The notes under the pieces are model-generated. The model saw only the letters and a list, made by a program, of their open reading frames with translations. It was not told the origin of the DNA and ran no database searches. From NCBI GenBank assembly GCA_000720375.1, contig JOAA01000008.1, positions 124,001 to 188,000 of the forward strand: a stretch of DNA of 64,000 nucleotides, in the 5' to 3' direction. This document shows, piece after piece, positions 44,050 through 53,126 of the stretch (the first letter of the stretch is position 1; each line of letters opens with the position of its first letter). Both the position numbers and the translations under genes were made by a program. The DNA comes from Rhodococcus rhodnii (lineage in GTDB: Bacteria; Actinomycetota; Actinomycetes; Mycobacteriales; Pseudonocardiaceae).

Positions 44050-46227
44050 GTGAGCACCGACAGCAGCGACCAGCCGACCGCACCGGCCCCACCGCCGGCT
44101 CCCACCAACCGGCCCGAGCGGACTGTTCCGTCGGCGCCGCCCGCGGCGACGACCGCGGCGGCGGCCGCCGACGGCCTGCCCGACGACCGGTATTTCAACC
44201 GGGAACTGTCCTGGTTGGACTTCAACGCCCGGGTGCTGGCCCTTGCCGAGGACGAGTCTCAGCCCCTGCTCGAACGGGCCAAGTTCCTGGCGATCTTCGC
44301 GTCGAACCTGGACGAGTTCTACATGGTCCGCGTCGCCGGGCTGAAACGCCGCAGGGAGACCGGCCTTTCGGTGCGCAGCGCGGACGGGCTGACCCCGCGC
44401 GAGCAGTTGGCGTACATCGCCAAACGCAACCAGGAGCTCGTCGAACAGCACTCGTTGGCGTTCCAACAGCGCATCCGCCCCGAACTGGCCGATCGCGGCA
44501 TTCGCATCGTGCGCTGGGCGGAGCTGGCCGAGGACGACAAGCACCGGCTGCACGTCTACTTCACCGAACAGGTCTTCCCGGTACTGACCCCGCTCGCGGT
44601 CGACCCGGCGCACCCGTTCCCCTACATCTCCGGGCTGTCACTGAACCTCGCTGTCACCGTTCGGGACCCGGAGGCAGGCACCGAGCGGTTCGCGCGGGTG
44701 AAGGTGCCCGACAACGTGCCGCGGCTGCTGCAGGTGCAGTCCAATGGGGACGAATGGAGTGCCACGTTCCTGCCACTGGAAGACCTGATCGCGGCCCATC
44801 TCGGTGAGTTGTTCACCGGAATGGAAGTCACCGAGGTGCACGAGTTTCGGGTGACCCGCAACGCGGACCTGGAAGTCGAGGAGGACCGCGACGAGGACCT
44901 GTTGCTGGCGCTGGAGCGGGAACTGGCGCAGCGCCGGTTCGGCCCGCCGGTGCGGCTGGAGATCGCCAGCGACATGAGCGAGCACATGCAGGAACTGCTG
45001 CTGCGTGAGCTCGAAGTGGCGCCCAATGACGTCGTGGTCATCGACGGGCTGCTGGACTTGTCGTGCCTCTGGCAGCTGCATGCCGTTGACCGCAAGGACC
45101 TCAAGGACAGGCCGTTCGTGCCGGCGACGCACCCGGCGTTCGCCGAACACGAGACGCCCAAGAGCGTGTTCGCGACGCTGCGGGAAGGCGACGTCCTGGT
45201 GCACCACCCGTACGACTCGTTCTCCACGAGCGTGCAACGTTTCATCGAGCAGGCGGCCAGCGACCCGCACGTGCTGGCGATCAAACAGACGCTGTACCGA
45301 ACATCGGGTGATTCGCCCATTGTGGACGCGTTGATCGACGCGGCCGAAGCGGGCAAGCAGGTCGTGGCGCTGGTGGAGATCAAGGCGCGGTTCGACGAGC
45401 AGGCGAACATCAAGTGGGCCAGGGCGCTGGAGAAGGCGGGCGTGCACGTGGTCTACGGCCTCGTCGGGCTCAAGACGCACTGCAAGACCTCGCTCGTGGT
45501 GCGCCAGGAAGGATCCACGATCCGGCGTTACTGCCACATCGGAACGGGTAACTACAACCCGAAGACCGCGCGGCTCTACGAGGACATCGGCCTGCTCACC
45601 GCCGAGCCCGCGATCGGCGCGGACCTGACCGATCTGTTCAATGTGCTGACTGGATACGCACGACAGACCACGTACCGCAGCATTCTGGTGGCGCCGCACG
45701 GGATCCGGCGCGGCATCGTGGAGCGGATCGAACAAGAGATCGAATTCGCCCGCGCGGGCAAGCCTGCGGGGATCCGGATCAAGGTGAACTCGTTGGTGGA
45801 CGAGCAGGTCATCGACGCGCTGTACCGGGCTTCGCAGGCAGGGGTGCCGGTTGACGTGGTGGTGCGGGGAATCTGCGCGCTCAAGCCGGGGATCCCCGGG
45901 CTGAGCGAGAACATCAGGGTGCGTTCGATCCTCGGCCGGTTCCTCGAGCACTCCCGGGTGTTCCATTTCGCCGGGGCGGCCGAGCACTGGATCGGCAGCG
46001 CGGACATGATGCACCGCAATCTCGATCGCCGCGTCGAAGTGCAGGTGCCGGTCCGCAATCCGCGGCTGGTAAAACAATTGGACGCCATGTTCGATTCGGC
46101 GACCGACCCGAACACCCGCTGTTGGGTGTTGCAACCGGACGGCGAATGGGAGCCCTCGCCCCGAGACAGCGAGCAGGTGCGTGACCACCAACGGGAAATG
46201 ATCGTGCTGCATGGGGCAACGGGCTGA
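44050..46227 (+). CDS. ppk: Polyphosphate kinase 1
   Basis: 725 residues from GTG 44050. It makes and degrades inorganic polyphosphate. A Pro/Ala-rich N-terminal tail (~1-45) precedes [21 protein letters not shown]. The catalytic domain has [19 protein letters not shown] with the phosphorylated His and [22 protein letters not shown], then [17 protein letters not shown]. mutT1 follows, overlapping or 1 bp away. Confidence 0.97.
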   Translation: MSTDSSDQPTAPAPPPAPTNRPERTVPSAPPAATTAAAAADGLPDDRYFNRELSWLDFNARVLALAEDESQPLLERAKFLAIFASNLDEFYMVRVAGLKRRRETGLSVRSADGLTPREQLAYIAKRNQELVEQHSLAFQQRIRPELADRGIRIVRWAELAEDDKHRLHVYFTEQVFPVLTPLAVDPAHPFPYISGLSLNLAVTVRDPEAGTERFARVKVPDNVPRLLQVQSNGDEWSATFLPLEDLIAAHLGELFTGMEVTEVHEFRVTRNADLEVEEDRDEDLLLALERELAQRRFGPPVRLEIASDMSEHMQELLLRELEVAPNDVVVIDGLLDLSCLWQLHAVDRKDLKDRPFVPATHPAFAEHETPKSVFATLREGDVLVHHPYDSFSTSVQRFIEQAASDPHVLAIKQTLYRTSGDSPIVDALIDAAEAGKQVVALVEIKARFDEQANIKWARALEKAGVHVVYGLVGLKTHCKTSLVVRQEGSTIRRYCHIGTGNYNPKTARLYEDIGLLTAEPAIGADLTDLFNVLTGYARQTTYRSILVAPHGIRRGIVERIEQEIEFARAGKPAGIRIKVNSLVDEQVIDALYRASQAGVPVDVVVRGICALKPGIPGLSENIRVRSILGRFLEHSRVFHFAGAAEHWIGSADMMHRNLDRRVEVQVPVRNPRLVKQLDAMFDSATDPNTRCWVLQPDGEWEPSPRDSEQVRDHQREMIVLHGATG

Positions 46228-47116
46228 CGTGTCACACAGCTCGATCGCGGCGGCGGGTGCTGTCGCATGGCAAGAGGACGGGACGGTCGCCGTGGTGCAC
46301 CGTCCCAGGTACGACGACTGGACGCTGCCGAAGGGAAAAGTCGACCCCGGCGAGACCGTGCCGCACGCGGCGGTGCGGGAACTCGCCGAGGAGACCGGGT
46401 TCAACGTGGTGCTGGGCAGGCACCTGAACACCGTTCGGTATTCGGTGCGGGGCGCGGCGAAACGCGTGGACTACTTCGCCGCGAAGGCGACAGGCGGATC
46501 CTTCGAGCCGAACGACGAAGTGGACAAGCTGCGCTGGCTCCCGGTGGATGAGGCACGGGAAATCCTGACCTACCCGCAGGATGCGGAAGTACTCACGGAG
46601 TTCACCCGGCTGCCAACCGAAACCGCGACTGTGCTGCTGGTAAGGCACGCGAAGGCCGGGAAACGAGAAGGCTGGCCGGGCCTGGACATAGAGCGGCCAC
46701 TGTCGCCCGCCGGCCTGCGACAGGCCGCGGCGCTGCGCGAGTTGCTGCCGCTATTCGGCGCGGACCGAATGTATTCGGCGCCGCCTGTGCGGTGCGTGCA
46801 GACGATTACGGGCCTGGCCGACGATCTCGGTAGGACGGTGGCGGTGGAGGCGTCGCTCGGTGAGCAGGAGTACTCGGACGACCCCGACGCCACCATGCGC
46901 CGGCTGCGTGAAATCGCCTCGGGCGAGGGGATCGCGGTTGTCTCCAGCCAGGGCGGCGTGATCCCCGGCGTGATATCGGCGTACGCCAAGGAATCGGGCC
47001 TTGACCTGCCCGAAGTGCGCGCGAAGAAGGGCAGTATGTGGCTGCTTACATTCGTCCACGCGGGACTCAGGCTGGCCGCGGCCGATTACTATCCCAGCCC
47101 ACTTCCGAAGCCCTGA
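46211..47116 (+). CDS. mutT1: MutT1-like NUDIX hydrolase fused to a histidine phosphatase
   Basis: 301 residues. The NUDIX box [23 protein letters not shown] (~50-72) acts on oxidised or diphosphorylated nucleotides. The second domain (~140-300) begins with the phosphohistidine motif [10 protein letters not shown]. This two-domain layout is that of mycobacterial MutT1, which removes 8-oxo-dGTP. ATG 46211 overlaps ppk by 17 bp; GTG 46229, one base after the ppk stop, is an equally plausible start giving 295 residues. Confidence 0.93.
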   Translation: MGQRADVSHSSIAAAGAVAWQEDGTVAVVHRPRYDDWTLPKGKVDPGETVPHAAVRELAEETGFNVVLGRHLNTVRYSVRGAAKRVDYFAAKATGGSFEPNDEVDKLRWLPVDEAREILTYPQDAEVLTEFTRLPTETATVLLVRHAKAGKREGWPGLDIERPLSPAGLRQAAALRELLPLFGADRMYSAPPVRCVQTITGLADDLGRTVAVEASLGEQEYSDDPDATMRRLREIASGEGIAVVSSQGGVIPGVISAYAKESGLDLPEVRAKKGSMWLLTFVHAGLRLAAADYYPSPLPKP

Positions 47117-47155
47117 AACACCGTTGGGGCAATTCTCAGGCAAACCCCCGGCTAT

Positions 47156-47630
47156 GCCCCCAAAGTGGCGACCCGCACATCCGACACCCCCAGCATGGTC
47201 TTCCGAACCCCGCCGAAACCCCTGCATATGCCGGTAAAGCAGCGACGCCCGACCAGCGCCCGCAGAACATCTATAAGGCCCGAAGGGGCGCCCGGAGCGC
47301 GGCGACACGCAACCACTGGCAACGCCCCGAAAGTGGCGTTCGGCGCATCCAACGCCACCAACGTGCCCTTTCAAGACCCACCAGAACCCCTGCATATGCC
47401 CTAAAGCAGCGGCGCCCGACCCAGCACCCGCAGAACCGCTACAACGACCTCGAAGTAGGTACCCGGGCGTCGGCGACACGCAACCTCTGACGATGCCCCG
47501 AAAGTGGCGCTCCGCGATCTGACACCCCGACCATGGCATTCGCGGCCCCTGCCAGAACGCCTGCATATGCCGCAAAGCAGCAGCGCCCACCCAAGCACTC
47601 ACAGAACCCCCTAATGCCCCCAAAGTGGCT
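47156..47630. repeat. About 170-bp tandem repeat array between mutT1 and hupB
   Basis: The core GCCCC(C/G)AAAGTGGC recurs at 47156, 47324, 47495 and 47616 (steps of 168, 171 and 121 bp). CCTGCATATGCC recurs at 47221, 47389 and 47560 in step with it, each followed by AAAGCAGC(G/A). The units have diverged except in these cores. No frame reads as a protein. The array occupies most of the 706-bp gap between mutT1 and hupB; the remainder before 47760 shows nothing I recognise. Confidence 0.8.
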
Positions 47631-47763
47631 TTCGGAGCGCCCTGAACCCTCCAATGTCGCACCTGAACCATCCGGCCCTCACACTGCCCCGTTGAGACGC
47701 CTGTAAGCCCCGCAGCCGCACCGGGAGTGCCTGGTTGACCGGGGACCTGTTCCAGGGCACAAC

Positions 47764-47811
47764 AAAGCCGTGAGGGCCACCCAGGCGTCCCCGGGCGGCC
47801 CTCACGGCTTT
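47764..47811 (-). terminator. hupB terminator hairpin
   Basis: AAAGCCGTGAGGGCC (47764-47778) and GGCCCTCACGGCTTT (47797-47811) form a perfect 15-bp stem with an 18-base GC-rich loop, 11 bp after the hupB stop. On the minus strand the stem ends in GGCTTTGTTGTG. Confidence 0.75.
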
Positions 47812-47822
47812 GTGGCTACTGC

Positions 47823-48389
47823 TTACTTCTTGCGCGTCGACGGCTTCTTCGCGGCGGCGGCGGAGGTCTTCTTCGCCGTGGCCTTCGCAGTCGTCTTGGC
47901 GGCGGGCTTCGCAGCGGCACGACGAGTCGTCGTGGTCTTCGCTGCCGGCTTCGCAGCCGTCTTGGCCGTCTTGGTGGCGGCCGTCTTGCGGGCGGTGCTC
48001 GCGGCGGCCGTCTTACGGGTCGTCGAAGCCGTGGTGCGAGTGGCAGCGGCACGCGTGGTGGTGCCGGTGCTGCGCGAGGTGGCCGGCTTGGCGGCGGCAA
48101 CCTTCGGCAGCTTCTTCGCGCCGCTCACAACCTCTTTGAAGCCGGTGCCCGGCCGGAACGCTGGCACGTTGGTCTTCTTGACCTTCACGGTCTCACCGGT
48201 GCGCGGGTTGCGCGCGGTGCGGGCTGCACGGGCGCGCTTCTCGAAAACACCGAAGCCGGTGATGTTGACCTTCTCGCCCTTGTTGACCGTACGAACGATC
48301 ACGTCGACGAGACCGTCGACCGCAGCGCCTGCGGTCTTCTTGTCGCCCAGGCGTTCCGTGAGCGCCTCGATGAGCTGGGCCTTGTTCAC
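47823..48389 (-). CDS. hupB: HU-family DNA-binding protein with long basic tail (HupB)
   Basis: 188 residues. Residues ~1-90 are HU ([21 protein letters not shown]...[22 protein letters not shown]). Residues ~100-188 are a Lys/Ala/Thr-rich tail (repeats such as AAKPAAKTT), the histone H1-like extension of actinobacterial HupB/HupS. It compacts the nucleoid. GTG 48389 is chosen for GGAGG eight bases upstream and the conserved NKAQL start; longer frames are not supported. Confidence 0.96.
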   Translation of the reverse strand: MNKAQLIEALTERLGDKKTAGAAVDGLVDVIVRTVNKGEKVNITGFGVFEKRARAARTARNPRTGETVKVKKTNVPAFRPGTGFKEVVSGAKKLPKVAAAKPATSRSTGTTTRAAATRTTASTTRKTAAASTARKTAATKTAKTAAKPAAKTTTTRRAAAKPAAKTTAKATAKKTSAAAAKKPSTRKK

Positions 48390-48554
48390 CCTTCTGTCCT
48401 CCACTATGACCACATGACGGTTACGGCCTTTTGCGGCCGACTTCTCGCCACCATATGCCGAAAAGCGCGCGACCACCACGCGCCACGCCATATTTTTGCT
48501 TATGAGTTTTGCGATCCGCCCATCGGGGTGACATTTGGGCCCGGAATCAGCCCG

Positions 48555-49148
48555 TCAGGCAAGGGTTGTGGCGGGCTTCCAGACGGGGCGGGAAGCTTCG
48601 AACGAATCGATGGCTTCGGCGTGTCGAAGTGTCAGCGCGATGTCGTCCAAGCCTTCCAAGAGGCGCCAACGGGTGTAGTCGTCGATGGCGAACGGAGCGG
48701 TGAAGTCCTTCGCTGTGACAAGCTTTTCCCGCAGGTCGACGGTCACTTCGGTACCCGGCTCGGTCTCCAGCAACTTCCACAGCTGCTCGATGTCGTGCTG
48801 CTCAACGACTGCCGCCAGCAACCCTTGCTTGCCCGAGTTGCCACGGAAGATGTCGGCGAAGCGGGACGACAGCACGGCGCGGAAGCCGTAGTTGGACAGC
48901 GCCCAAACGGCGTGTTCACGCGACGAACCGGTGCCGAAGTCCGGTCCGGCGACCAGGACGCTGCCGTTGCGGTACGGCTCCTGGTTGAGCACGAACTGCT
49001 CGTCCTGGCGCCACGCGGCGAACAGACCGTCCTCGAAACCGGTCTTGCTGACCCGTTTGAGGTAGACGGCCGGGATGATCTGGTCGGTGTCCACGTTGGA
49101 CCTGCGCAGGGGTACGCCGACCCCGGTGTGCTTGGTGAAAGGCTCCAT
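48555..49148 (-). CDS. leuD: 3-isopropylmalate dehydratase small subunit
   Basis: 197 residues. With LeuC it isomerises 2-isopropylmalate in leucine synthesis. [22 protein letters not shown] and [17 protein letters not shown] are signature motifs of the swivelling domain. It follows leuC by 15 bp. Confidence 0.97.
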   Translation of the reverse strand: MEPFTKHTGVGVPLRRSNVDTDQIIPAVYLKRVSKTGFEDGLFAAWRQDEQFVLNQEPYRNGSVLVAGPDFGTGSSREHAVWALSNYGFRAVLSSRFADIFRGNSGKQGLLAAVVEQHDIEQLWKLLETEPGTEVTVDLREKLVTAKDFTAPFAIDDYTRWRLLEGLDDIALTLRHAEAIDSFEASRPVWKPATTLA

Positions 49149-49163
49149 GACGTGCTTCTTCTT

Positions 49164-50570
49164 TCAGTCCAGGAGGTCTTCGGGAGAGGACAGGGTTCCG
49201 CGAACAGCGGTCGCGGCGGCGACCAGCGGCGAGACGAGGTGCGTACGACCGCCCTTGCCCTGCCTGCCCTCGAAGTTGCGATTTGATGTCGATGCGCTGC
49301 GCTCGCCCGGCTTGAGCTGGTCCGGGTTCATGCCAAGGCACATCGAGCACCCGGCGGAGCGCCACTCGGCGCCGGCCGACAGGAAAACCTCATGCAGGCC
49401 CTCGGACTCCGCGGCTTCGCGAACGCGCATTGAACCGGGGACGACCAGCATCCGTACGCCACTGGCGACTTTGTGCCCACGCAGCACGCTCGCCGCGGCA
49501 CGCAGGTCCTCGATCCGGCCATTGGTACATGAACCGAGGAAGACGGTGTCGACCTGGATCTCGCGCAGCGGGGTGCCGGGCTTGAGGTCCATGTAGGACA
49601 GGGCCTTCTCGGCGGCGAAGCGCTCGTTCTCGTCGGCGATCTGTTCCGGGTCAGGAACCTTTTCAGACAGCGGCAGACCCTGACCGGGGTTGGTGCCCCA
49701 CGTCACGAAGGGCGTGAGGGTGTCCGCGTCGAGGTTCACTTCACTGTCAAAGACAGCGTCATCGTCGGTGCGCAGTTCTGTCCACGCTGCCACGGCGGCA
49801 TCCCAGTCGGCGCCCTGCGGAGCGTGCTTGCGCCCCTTGAGGTACGCGAAGGTCGTCTCGTCCGGCGCGATCAAACCGGCGCGCGCGCCCGCTTCGATGG
49901 ACATGTTGCAGATGGTCATCCGCGCTTCCATGGACAGCTCTTCGATGGCACTGCCGCGATATTCCAATACATATCCCTGTCCGCCACCGGTTCCGATCTT
50001 CGCGATGACGGCGAGGATGATGTCCTTGGCGGTGACCCCGGGACGCAGTGAGCCGGAGACGTTGATCGCCATGGTCTTGAACGGCTTGAGCGGCAGCGTC
50101 TGAGTGGCCAGCACGTGCTCGACCTCGGAAGTGCCGATGCCGAACGCCATCGCGCCGAACGCACCGTGCGTCGAAGTGTGACTGTCGCCGCACACCACGG
50201 TCATCCCGGGCTGCGTGAGACCGAGCTGCGGGCCGATCACGTGCACGATGCCCTGCTCGTCGTGTCCCATCTGATAGAGCGGGACACCGAACTCGGCACA
50301 GTTGCGGCGAAGCGTCTCAACCTGGGTCCGGGACACCGGATCGGCGATCGGCAGCTGGATGTCGACCGTGGGGACGTTGTGATCCTCGGTGGCGACAGTG
50401 AGATCGGTGCGGCGAACCTTGCGGCCAGCCTGACGCAGCCCGTCGAAAGCCTGCGGGCTGGTCACTTCGTGCACGAGGTGCAAGTCGATGTAGAGCAGAT
50501 CCGGCTCATCACCTTCGCCGCGGCGTACCACATGTGAGTCCCACACTTTCTCAGCGAGCGTGTGGCCCAT
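49164..50570 (-). CDS. leuC: 3-isopropylmalate dehydratase large subunit
   Basis: 468 residues. The aconitase-like [4Fe-4S] cysteines are in [13 protein letters not shown] and [12 protein letters not shown], and [22 protein letters not shown] is the family signature. ATG 50570 has GGAGGAGCG directly upstream. It is divergent from the IclR regulator, which in relatives controls leuCD. Confidence 0.97.
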   Translation of the reverse strand: MGHTLAEKVWDSHVVRRGEGDEPDLLYIDLHLVHEVTSPQAFDGLRQAGRKVRRTDLTVATEDHNVPTVDIQLPIADPVSRTQVETLRRNCAEFGVPLYQMGHDEQGIVHVIGPQLGLTQPGMTVVCGDSHTSTHGAFGAMAFGIGTSEVEHVLATQTLPLKPFKTMAINVSGSLRPGVTAKDIILAVIAKIGTGGGQGYVLEYRGSAIEELSMEARMTICNMSIEAGARAGLIAPDETTFAYLKGRKHAPQGADWDAAVAAWTELRTDDDAVFDSEVNLDADTLTPFVTWGTNPGQGLPLSEKVPDPEQIADENERFAAEKALSYMDLKPGTPLREIQVDTVFLGSCTNGRIEDLRAAASVLRGHKVASGVRMLVVPGSMRVREAAESEGLHEVFLSAGAEWRSAGCSMCLGMNPDQLKPGERSASTSNRNFEGRQGKGGRTHLVSPLVAAATAVRGTLSSPEDLLD

Positions 50571-50600
50571 CGCTCCTCCAACGCAGATTTCGTGGTGGGT

Positions 50601-50640
50601 TCCCAGATACTGGACATCTCAGATATCGGGAAGTTAGTAT
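50601..50640. promoter_or_regulatory. Shared ndgR/leuC control region: palindrome over a leaderless promoter
   Basis: TCCCAGATA (50601-50609) and TATCGGGA (50624-50631) are near-perfect inverted arms. On the plus strand TGGACA (50611-50616), 18 bp, TAGTAT (50635-50640) form a good promoter ending 6 bp before the regulator's GTG. The palindrome covers the -35 box, so binding there would repress the regulator itself. Confidence 0.5.
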
Positions 50641-50646
50641 CGTTGT

Positions 50647-51348
50647 GTGGGACAGCATAGCGGAATCGGTGTTCTGGACAAGGCAATGGCGGTGCTGCAG
50701 GCCGTTGCCAAAGAACCCTGTGGTCTGGCAGAACTTTGCACGAAAACCGGCCTGCCGCGCGCGACGGCGCACCGGCTCGCGGTCGGCCTTGAAGTACATC
50801 GGTTGCTACGCCGGGGATCCGACGGGCGCTGGCGCCCGGGCGCGGCCCTGTCGGAGTTGGCCGGTGGTGCGACAGACCCACTCCTGGACGCCGCGAACGC
50901 GGTCCTGCCCCGACTCCGCGACATAACCGGAGAAAGTGTCCAGCTCTACCGGCGTGACGGAATGCACCGAATCTGCATCTGCGCGGCAGAACCCCCTTCC
51001 GGCCTCCGCGACACAGTGCCAGTAGGCGCCCGCCTCCCGATGACAGCGGGCTCAGGCGCGAAGGTCCTTGCGGCGTGGGCAGATCCCGGAACCCAGCGAG
51101 CACTGCTGAACGACGCGGTCTTCGGAGAGCGTGCGCTGCTTGAGGTCCGCCGCCGCGGCTGGGCGCAGAGCGTGGCGGAGCGTGAGCCAGGAGTGGCCAG
51201 TGTGTCAGCACCGGTTCGTGATGGTGCTGGGAACGTTGTGGCAGCTGTGTCGGTCTCGGGCCCGATCGACCGAATGGGCCGCCGCCCCGGCTCCCGCTGG
51301 GCCGCAGACCTCCTCGCCGCCGCCGATGCCCTCCACAACCGCCTCTGA
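50647..51348 (+). CDS. ndgR: IclR-family regulator (NdgR/LtbR-like)
   Basis: 233 residues from GTG 50647. The N-terminal winged helix (GIGVLDKAMAVLQAV...LAELCTKTGLPRATAHRLAVGLE) and the ligand domain (~75-230) match the NdgR/LtbR group found divergent from leuCD in actinobacteria. These proteins control leucine synthesis and other amino-acid genes. The mRNA is probably leaderless. A strong terminator follows. Confidence 0.93.
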   Translation: MGQHSGIGVLDKAMAVLQAVAKEPCGLAELCTKTGLPRATAHRLAVGLEVHRLLRRGSDGRWRPGAALSELAGGATDPLLDAANAVLPRLRDITGESVQLYRRDGMHRICICAAEPPSGLRDTVPVGARLPMTAGSGAKVLAAWADPGTQRALLNDAVFGERALLEVRRRGWAQSVAEREPGVASVSAPVRDGAGNVVAAVSVSGPIDRMGRRPGSRWAADLLAAADALHNRL

Positions 51349-51361
51349 CCTGCCTCTATCC

Positions 51362-51406
51362 ACTCCACTGTGGACGTCCCTAGTAGACGTCCACAGTGGA
51401 GTTTTT
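51362..51406 (+). terminator. Rho-independent terminator of the IclR gene
   Basis: ACTCCACTGTGGACGTC (51362-51378) and GACGTCCACAGTGGAGT (51386-51402) make a perfect 17-bp stem with a 7-base loop, followed by TTTT. Confidence 0.9.
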
Positions 51407-51480
51407 CTTAGCTGGGTGTTCAGGCTGTCTTAAAAGACGCCTCGCCGGCGGGGCAGACCACCAAGAGGAAAGGGGGCGCC

Positions 51481-51622
51481 CTCCCTTCCTCCCGCCCGGC
51501 CTGCCCGATGGGAACCATGGGCGTCAAGGGGTCCGTTTGGCTGTCGCTCGGGGTTGGTTGTCGTGGGCGGACCCCTTGACACCCATGGTTTGCGAGGCAC
51601 AGGCCAGACGGGAGGAAGGGAG
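51481..51622. repeat. 142-nt imperfect long hairpin
   Basis: Three nested arm pairs are perfect: CTCCCTTCCTCCCG/CGGGAGGAAGGGAG (51481-51494, 51609-51622), AACCATGGG/CCCATGGTT (51513-51521, 51582-51590) and GTCAAGGGGTCCG/CGGACCCCTTGAC (51523-51535, 51568-51580). The apical loop contains TCGCTCGGGGTTGGTTG. It lies in the 599-bp gap between ndgR and the tRNA genes and has no coding potential. Confidence 0.8.
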
Positions 51623-51659
51623 CACGAAGCACCAGACTGCGCTACCGTGCACACCGGAA

Positions 51660-51717
51660 CGGCGGCGATCCGTATCGCCATCGCTCGGGGCTGGTTTGCA
51701 TAGGCGGATCACCGCCG
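51660..51717. repeat. Second hairpin with the same apical sequence
   Basis: CGGCGGCGATCCG (51660-51672) pairs with CGGATCACCGCCG (51705-51717), one G-T pair. Its loop holds TCGCTCGGGGCTGGTTTG, almost the same as in the hairpin at 51481-51622, although the stems differ. Confidence 0.7.
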
Positions 51718-51778
51718 CAAAGACACCCGACAGCCCCAGAAGCCCCCACCACGAGCCAAACCCACGGCAAACAAAACC

Positions 51779-51838
51779 AAAGCCCAAAGCCGGAAAGCCC
51801 AAAGCCGGAAAGCCCAAAGCCGGAAAGCCCAAAGCCGG
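51779..51838. repeat. Four perfect copies of a 15-bp tandem repeat
   Basis: AAAGCCCAAAGCCGG is repeated at 51779, 51794, 51809 and 51824 without a change, followed by AAAGCAAG. It lies just downstream of the tRNA terminator as read on the minus strand. Confidence 0.9.
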
Positions 51839-51846
51839 AAAGCAAG

Positions 51847-51938
51847 AAAACCCCCCGTGGGGGTGTGGGGGGCTCGGCCCCCCAAAATAATAGCGAAGCG
51901 GGCTATGGGAAAGGTGCGAAGCACCGACCATAGCCCGC
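51847..51938 (-). terminator. Tandem hairpins ending the tRNA transcript
   Basis: Reading the minus strand after tRNA-Glu: GCGGGCTATGG/CCATAGCCCGC (51898-51938, with an inner GGTGC/GCACC stem), then GGGGGGC/GCCCCCC (51867-51883) and CCCCCC...GGGGGG ending in TTTTCTT near 51842-51850. This is a strong terminator array. Confidence 0.7.
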
Positions 51939-51947
51939 CTACCCGCG

Positions 51948-52020
51948 TAGCCCCGACGGGATTTGAACCCGCGCTACCGCCTTGAGAGGGCGGCGTCCTA
52001 GGCCGCTAGACGACGGGGCC
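51948..52020 (-). tRNA. tRNA-Glu (anticodon CTC)
   Basis: 73 nt on the minus strand. Acceptor arms GGCCCCG and CGGGGCT, the D-arm CTAGCGGCCTAG, anticodon stem-loop CGCCCTCTCAAGGCG with anticodon CTC, and T-arm GCGGGTTCAAATCCCGT. The 3' CCA is not encoded. It is 61 bp downstream of tRNA-Gln, probably one transcript. Confidence 0.95.
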
Positions 52021-52081
52021 AGGAACTTTCTGTTTTCTTTTGTTGGAGGAATCCTAGCACTTGCTCCTAGGGGCTCTTCCG

Positions 52082-52153
52082 CTGGGGTACCAGGACTCGA
52101 ACCTAGACTAACTGAACCAGAATCAGTCGTGCTGCCAATTACACCATACCCCA
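52082..52153 (-). tRNA. tRNA-Gln (anticodon CTG)
   Basis: 72 nt on the minus strand. Acceptor TGGGGTA/TACCCCA with discriminator G, anticodon stem ACTGA/TCAGT with loop TTCTGGT (anticodon CTG), and T-arm CTAGGTTCGAGTCCTGG. The U1-A72 pair and G73 are glutamine identity features. The gltX gene nearby charges the neighbouring Glu tRNA, and in actinobacteria usually Gln tRNA too. Confidence 0.95.
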
Positions 52154-52230
52154 CCGGCGTCCAGGACCGCTGTCCTTGGCGCCGGGACAGATAGTACGCG
52201 ATGGGTCCTAGGTCGTAAAAATCGGGGTCT

Positions 52231-53001
52231 TCATCGCGGGGCGGGGACGCTCACGGACGGTGTCACGTACTCGCTGACGAGCAGGGATGGCAGCTCGGTC
52301 AGGTCCGCGATCACGTGCACGTCCGCCGGTGCGTCCACCACGGGTTCGTCGTCCCGGTTCAGCCAGATCGCGTGCAGGCCGGCGTCGCGGGCGCCGATCG
52401 CGTCCAGGTCGAGGCGGTCGCCGATGTGCACCGCGCTGCTTGGGTTGACGTGAAGTTCCTGGCAGGCGGCGTGGAAGATGCCGCTGTCGGGCTTCGAGAC
52501 CCCTCTTTCCCCCGCGATCACCACCGCGTCGAAGAAGTGGGTCAGGCCGAGCCCTGCCATCTTGTCTCGTTGCGCCGGGCCCGAGGCGTTCGTCACAGCC
52601 GCGAGTTTCAGGCCGGCCGCGCGCATCCAGTCCAGGCACGGCAGCGCGTCCGCGTAGAGCCGCCAGCCGCTGCACATCTGGGTCTGTCGTCGATCTTCGA
52701 GCACTTGCACTGTCTCGTCGTCGAGCAGTACGCCCATGTCGGTCAGGAATGCCTTGGTCCGCTGCAAACGCATGGTCTTGGGATCAAGTTCGCCGGACAC
52801 CGCTCTGGCCACGTACTCGTCTGTGGTGTGCTGCCATGCCGGCCACATGTCGTCGCGACCGATCAGCGTGAATAATGCGGAACGCGCTGCCGAGGTGAAA
52901 TCCACGAGTGTGTCGTCGATGTCCAGACAGACCGCCTTGATTTCCGGTGGATTGCCCACGGATCTGTCAAGCTTCGACCGCAACTCCAGCGCTGATGCCA
53001 T
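52231..53001 (-). CDS. HAD-family hydrolase
   Basis: 256 residues. CLDIDDTLVDF is motif I (D-x-D), AVTNASGPAQRDKM motif II, SKPDSGIFHAACQEL motif III and AVHIGDRLDLDAIGARDAG motif IV. It is a small-molecule phosphatase of the C1-cap type. The N-terminal ~20 residues are extra. It lies between gltX and the tRNA genes. Confidence 0.9.
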   Translation of the reverse strand: MASALELRSKLDRSVGNPPEIKAVCLDIDDTLVDFTSAARSALFTLIGRDDMWPAWQHTTDEYVARAVSGELDPKTMRLQRTKAFLTDMGVLLDDETVQVLEDRRQTQMCSGWRLYADALPCLDWMRAAGLKLAAVTNASGPAQRDKMAGLGLTHFFDAVVIAGERGVSKPDSGIFHAACQELHVNPSSAVHIGDRLDLDAIGARDAGLHAIWLNRDDEPVVDAPADVHVIADLTELPSLLVSEYVTPSVSVPAPR

Positions 53002-53086
53002 CCAGAGACGATAGGCGCGTCACACCCGTTTTCGATTCGTCTAACGAGGTGATTGTTGGAGCACTGACACGGTTAAGCCCCCTTGT

Positions 53087-53108
53087 CTCCAAGGGGGCCA
53101 AACTGCCT
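53087..53108 (-). terminator. gltX terminator hairpin
   Basis: GCCCCCTTG (53087-53095) and CAAGGGGGC (53100-53108) form a 9-bp stem with loop TCTC, 18 bp after the gltX stop; TTAACC follows on the minus strand. Confidence 0.6.
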
Positions 53109-53126
53109 GTATCGGCGTTACCCGCC

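Noticed and set aside
51396..51890. Plus-strand frame encoding a KPKAG repeat protein
   Set aside because: It runs through a terminator, two long hairpins and a tandem repeat with no ribosome-binding site or gene-like composition. The 15-bp repeat is open in several frames, which is expected of any repeat whose unit is a multiple of three.
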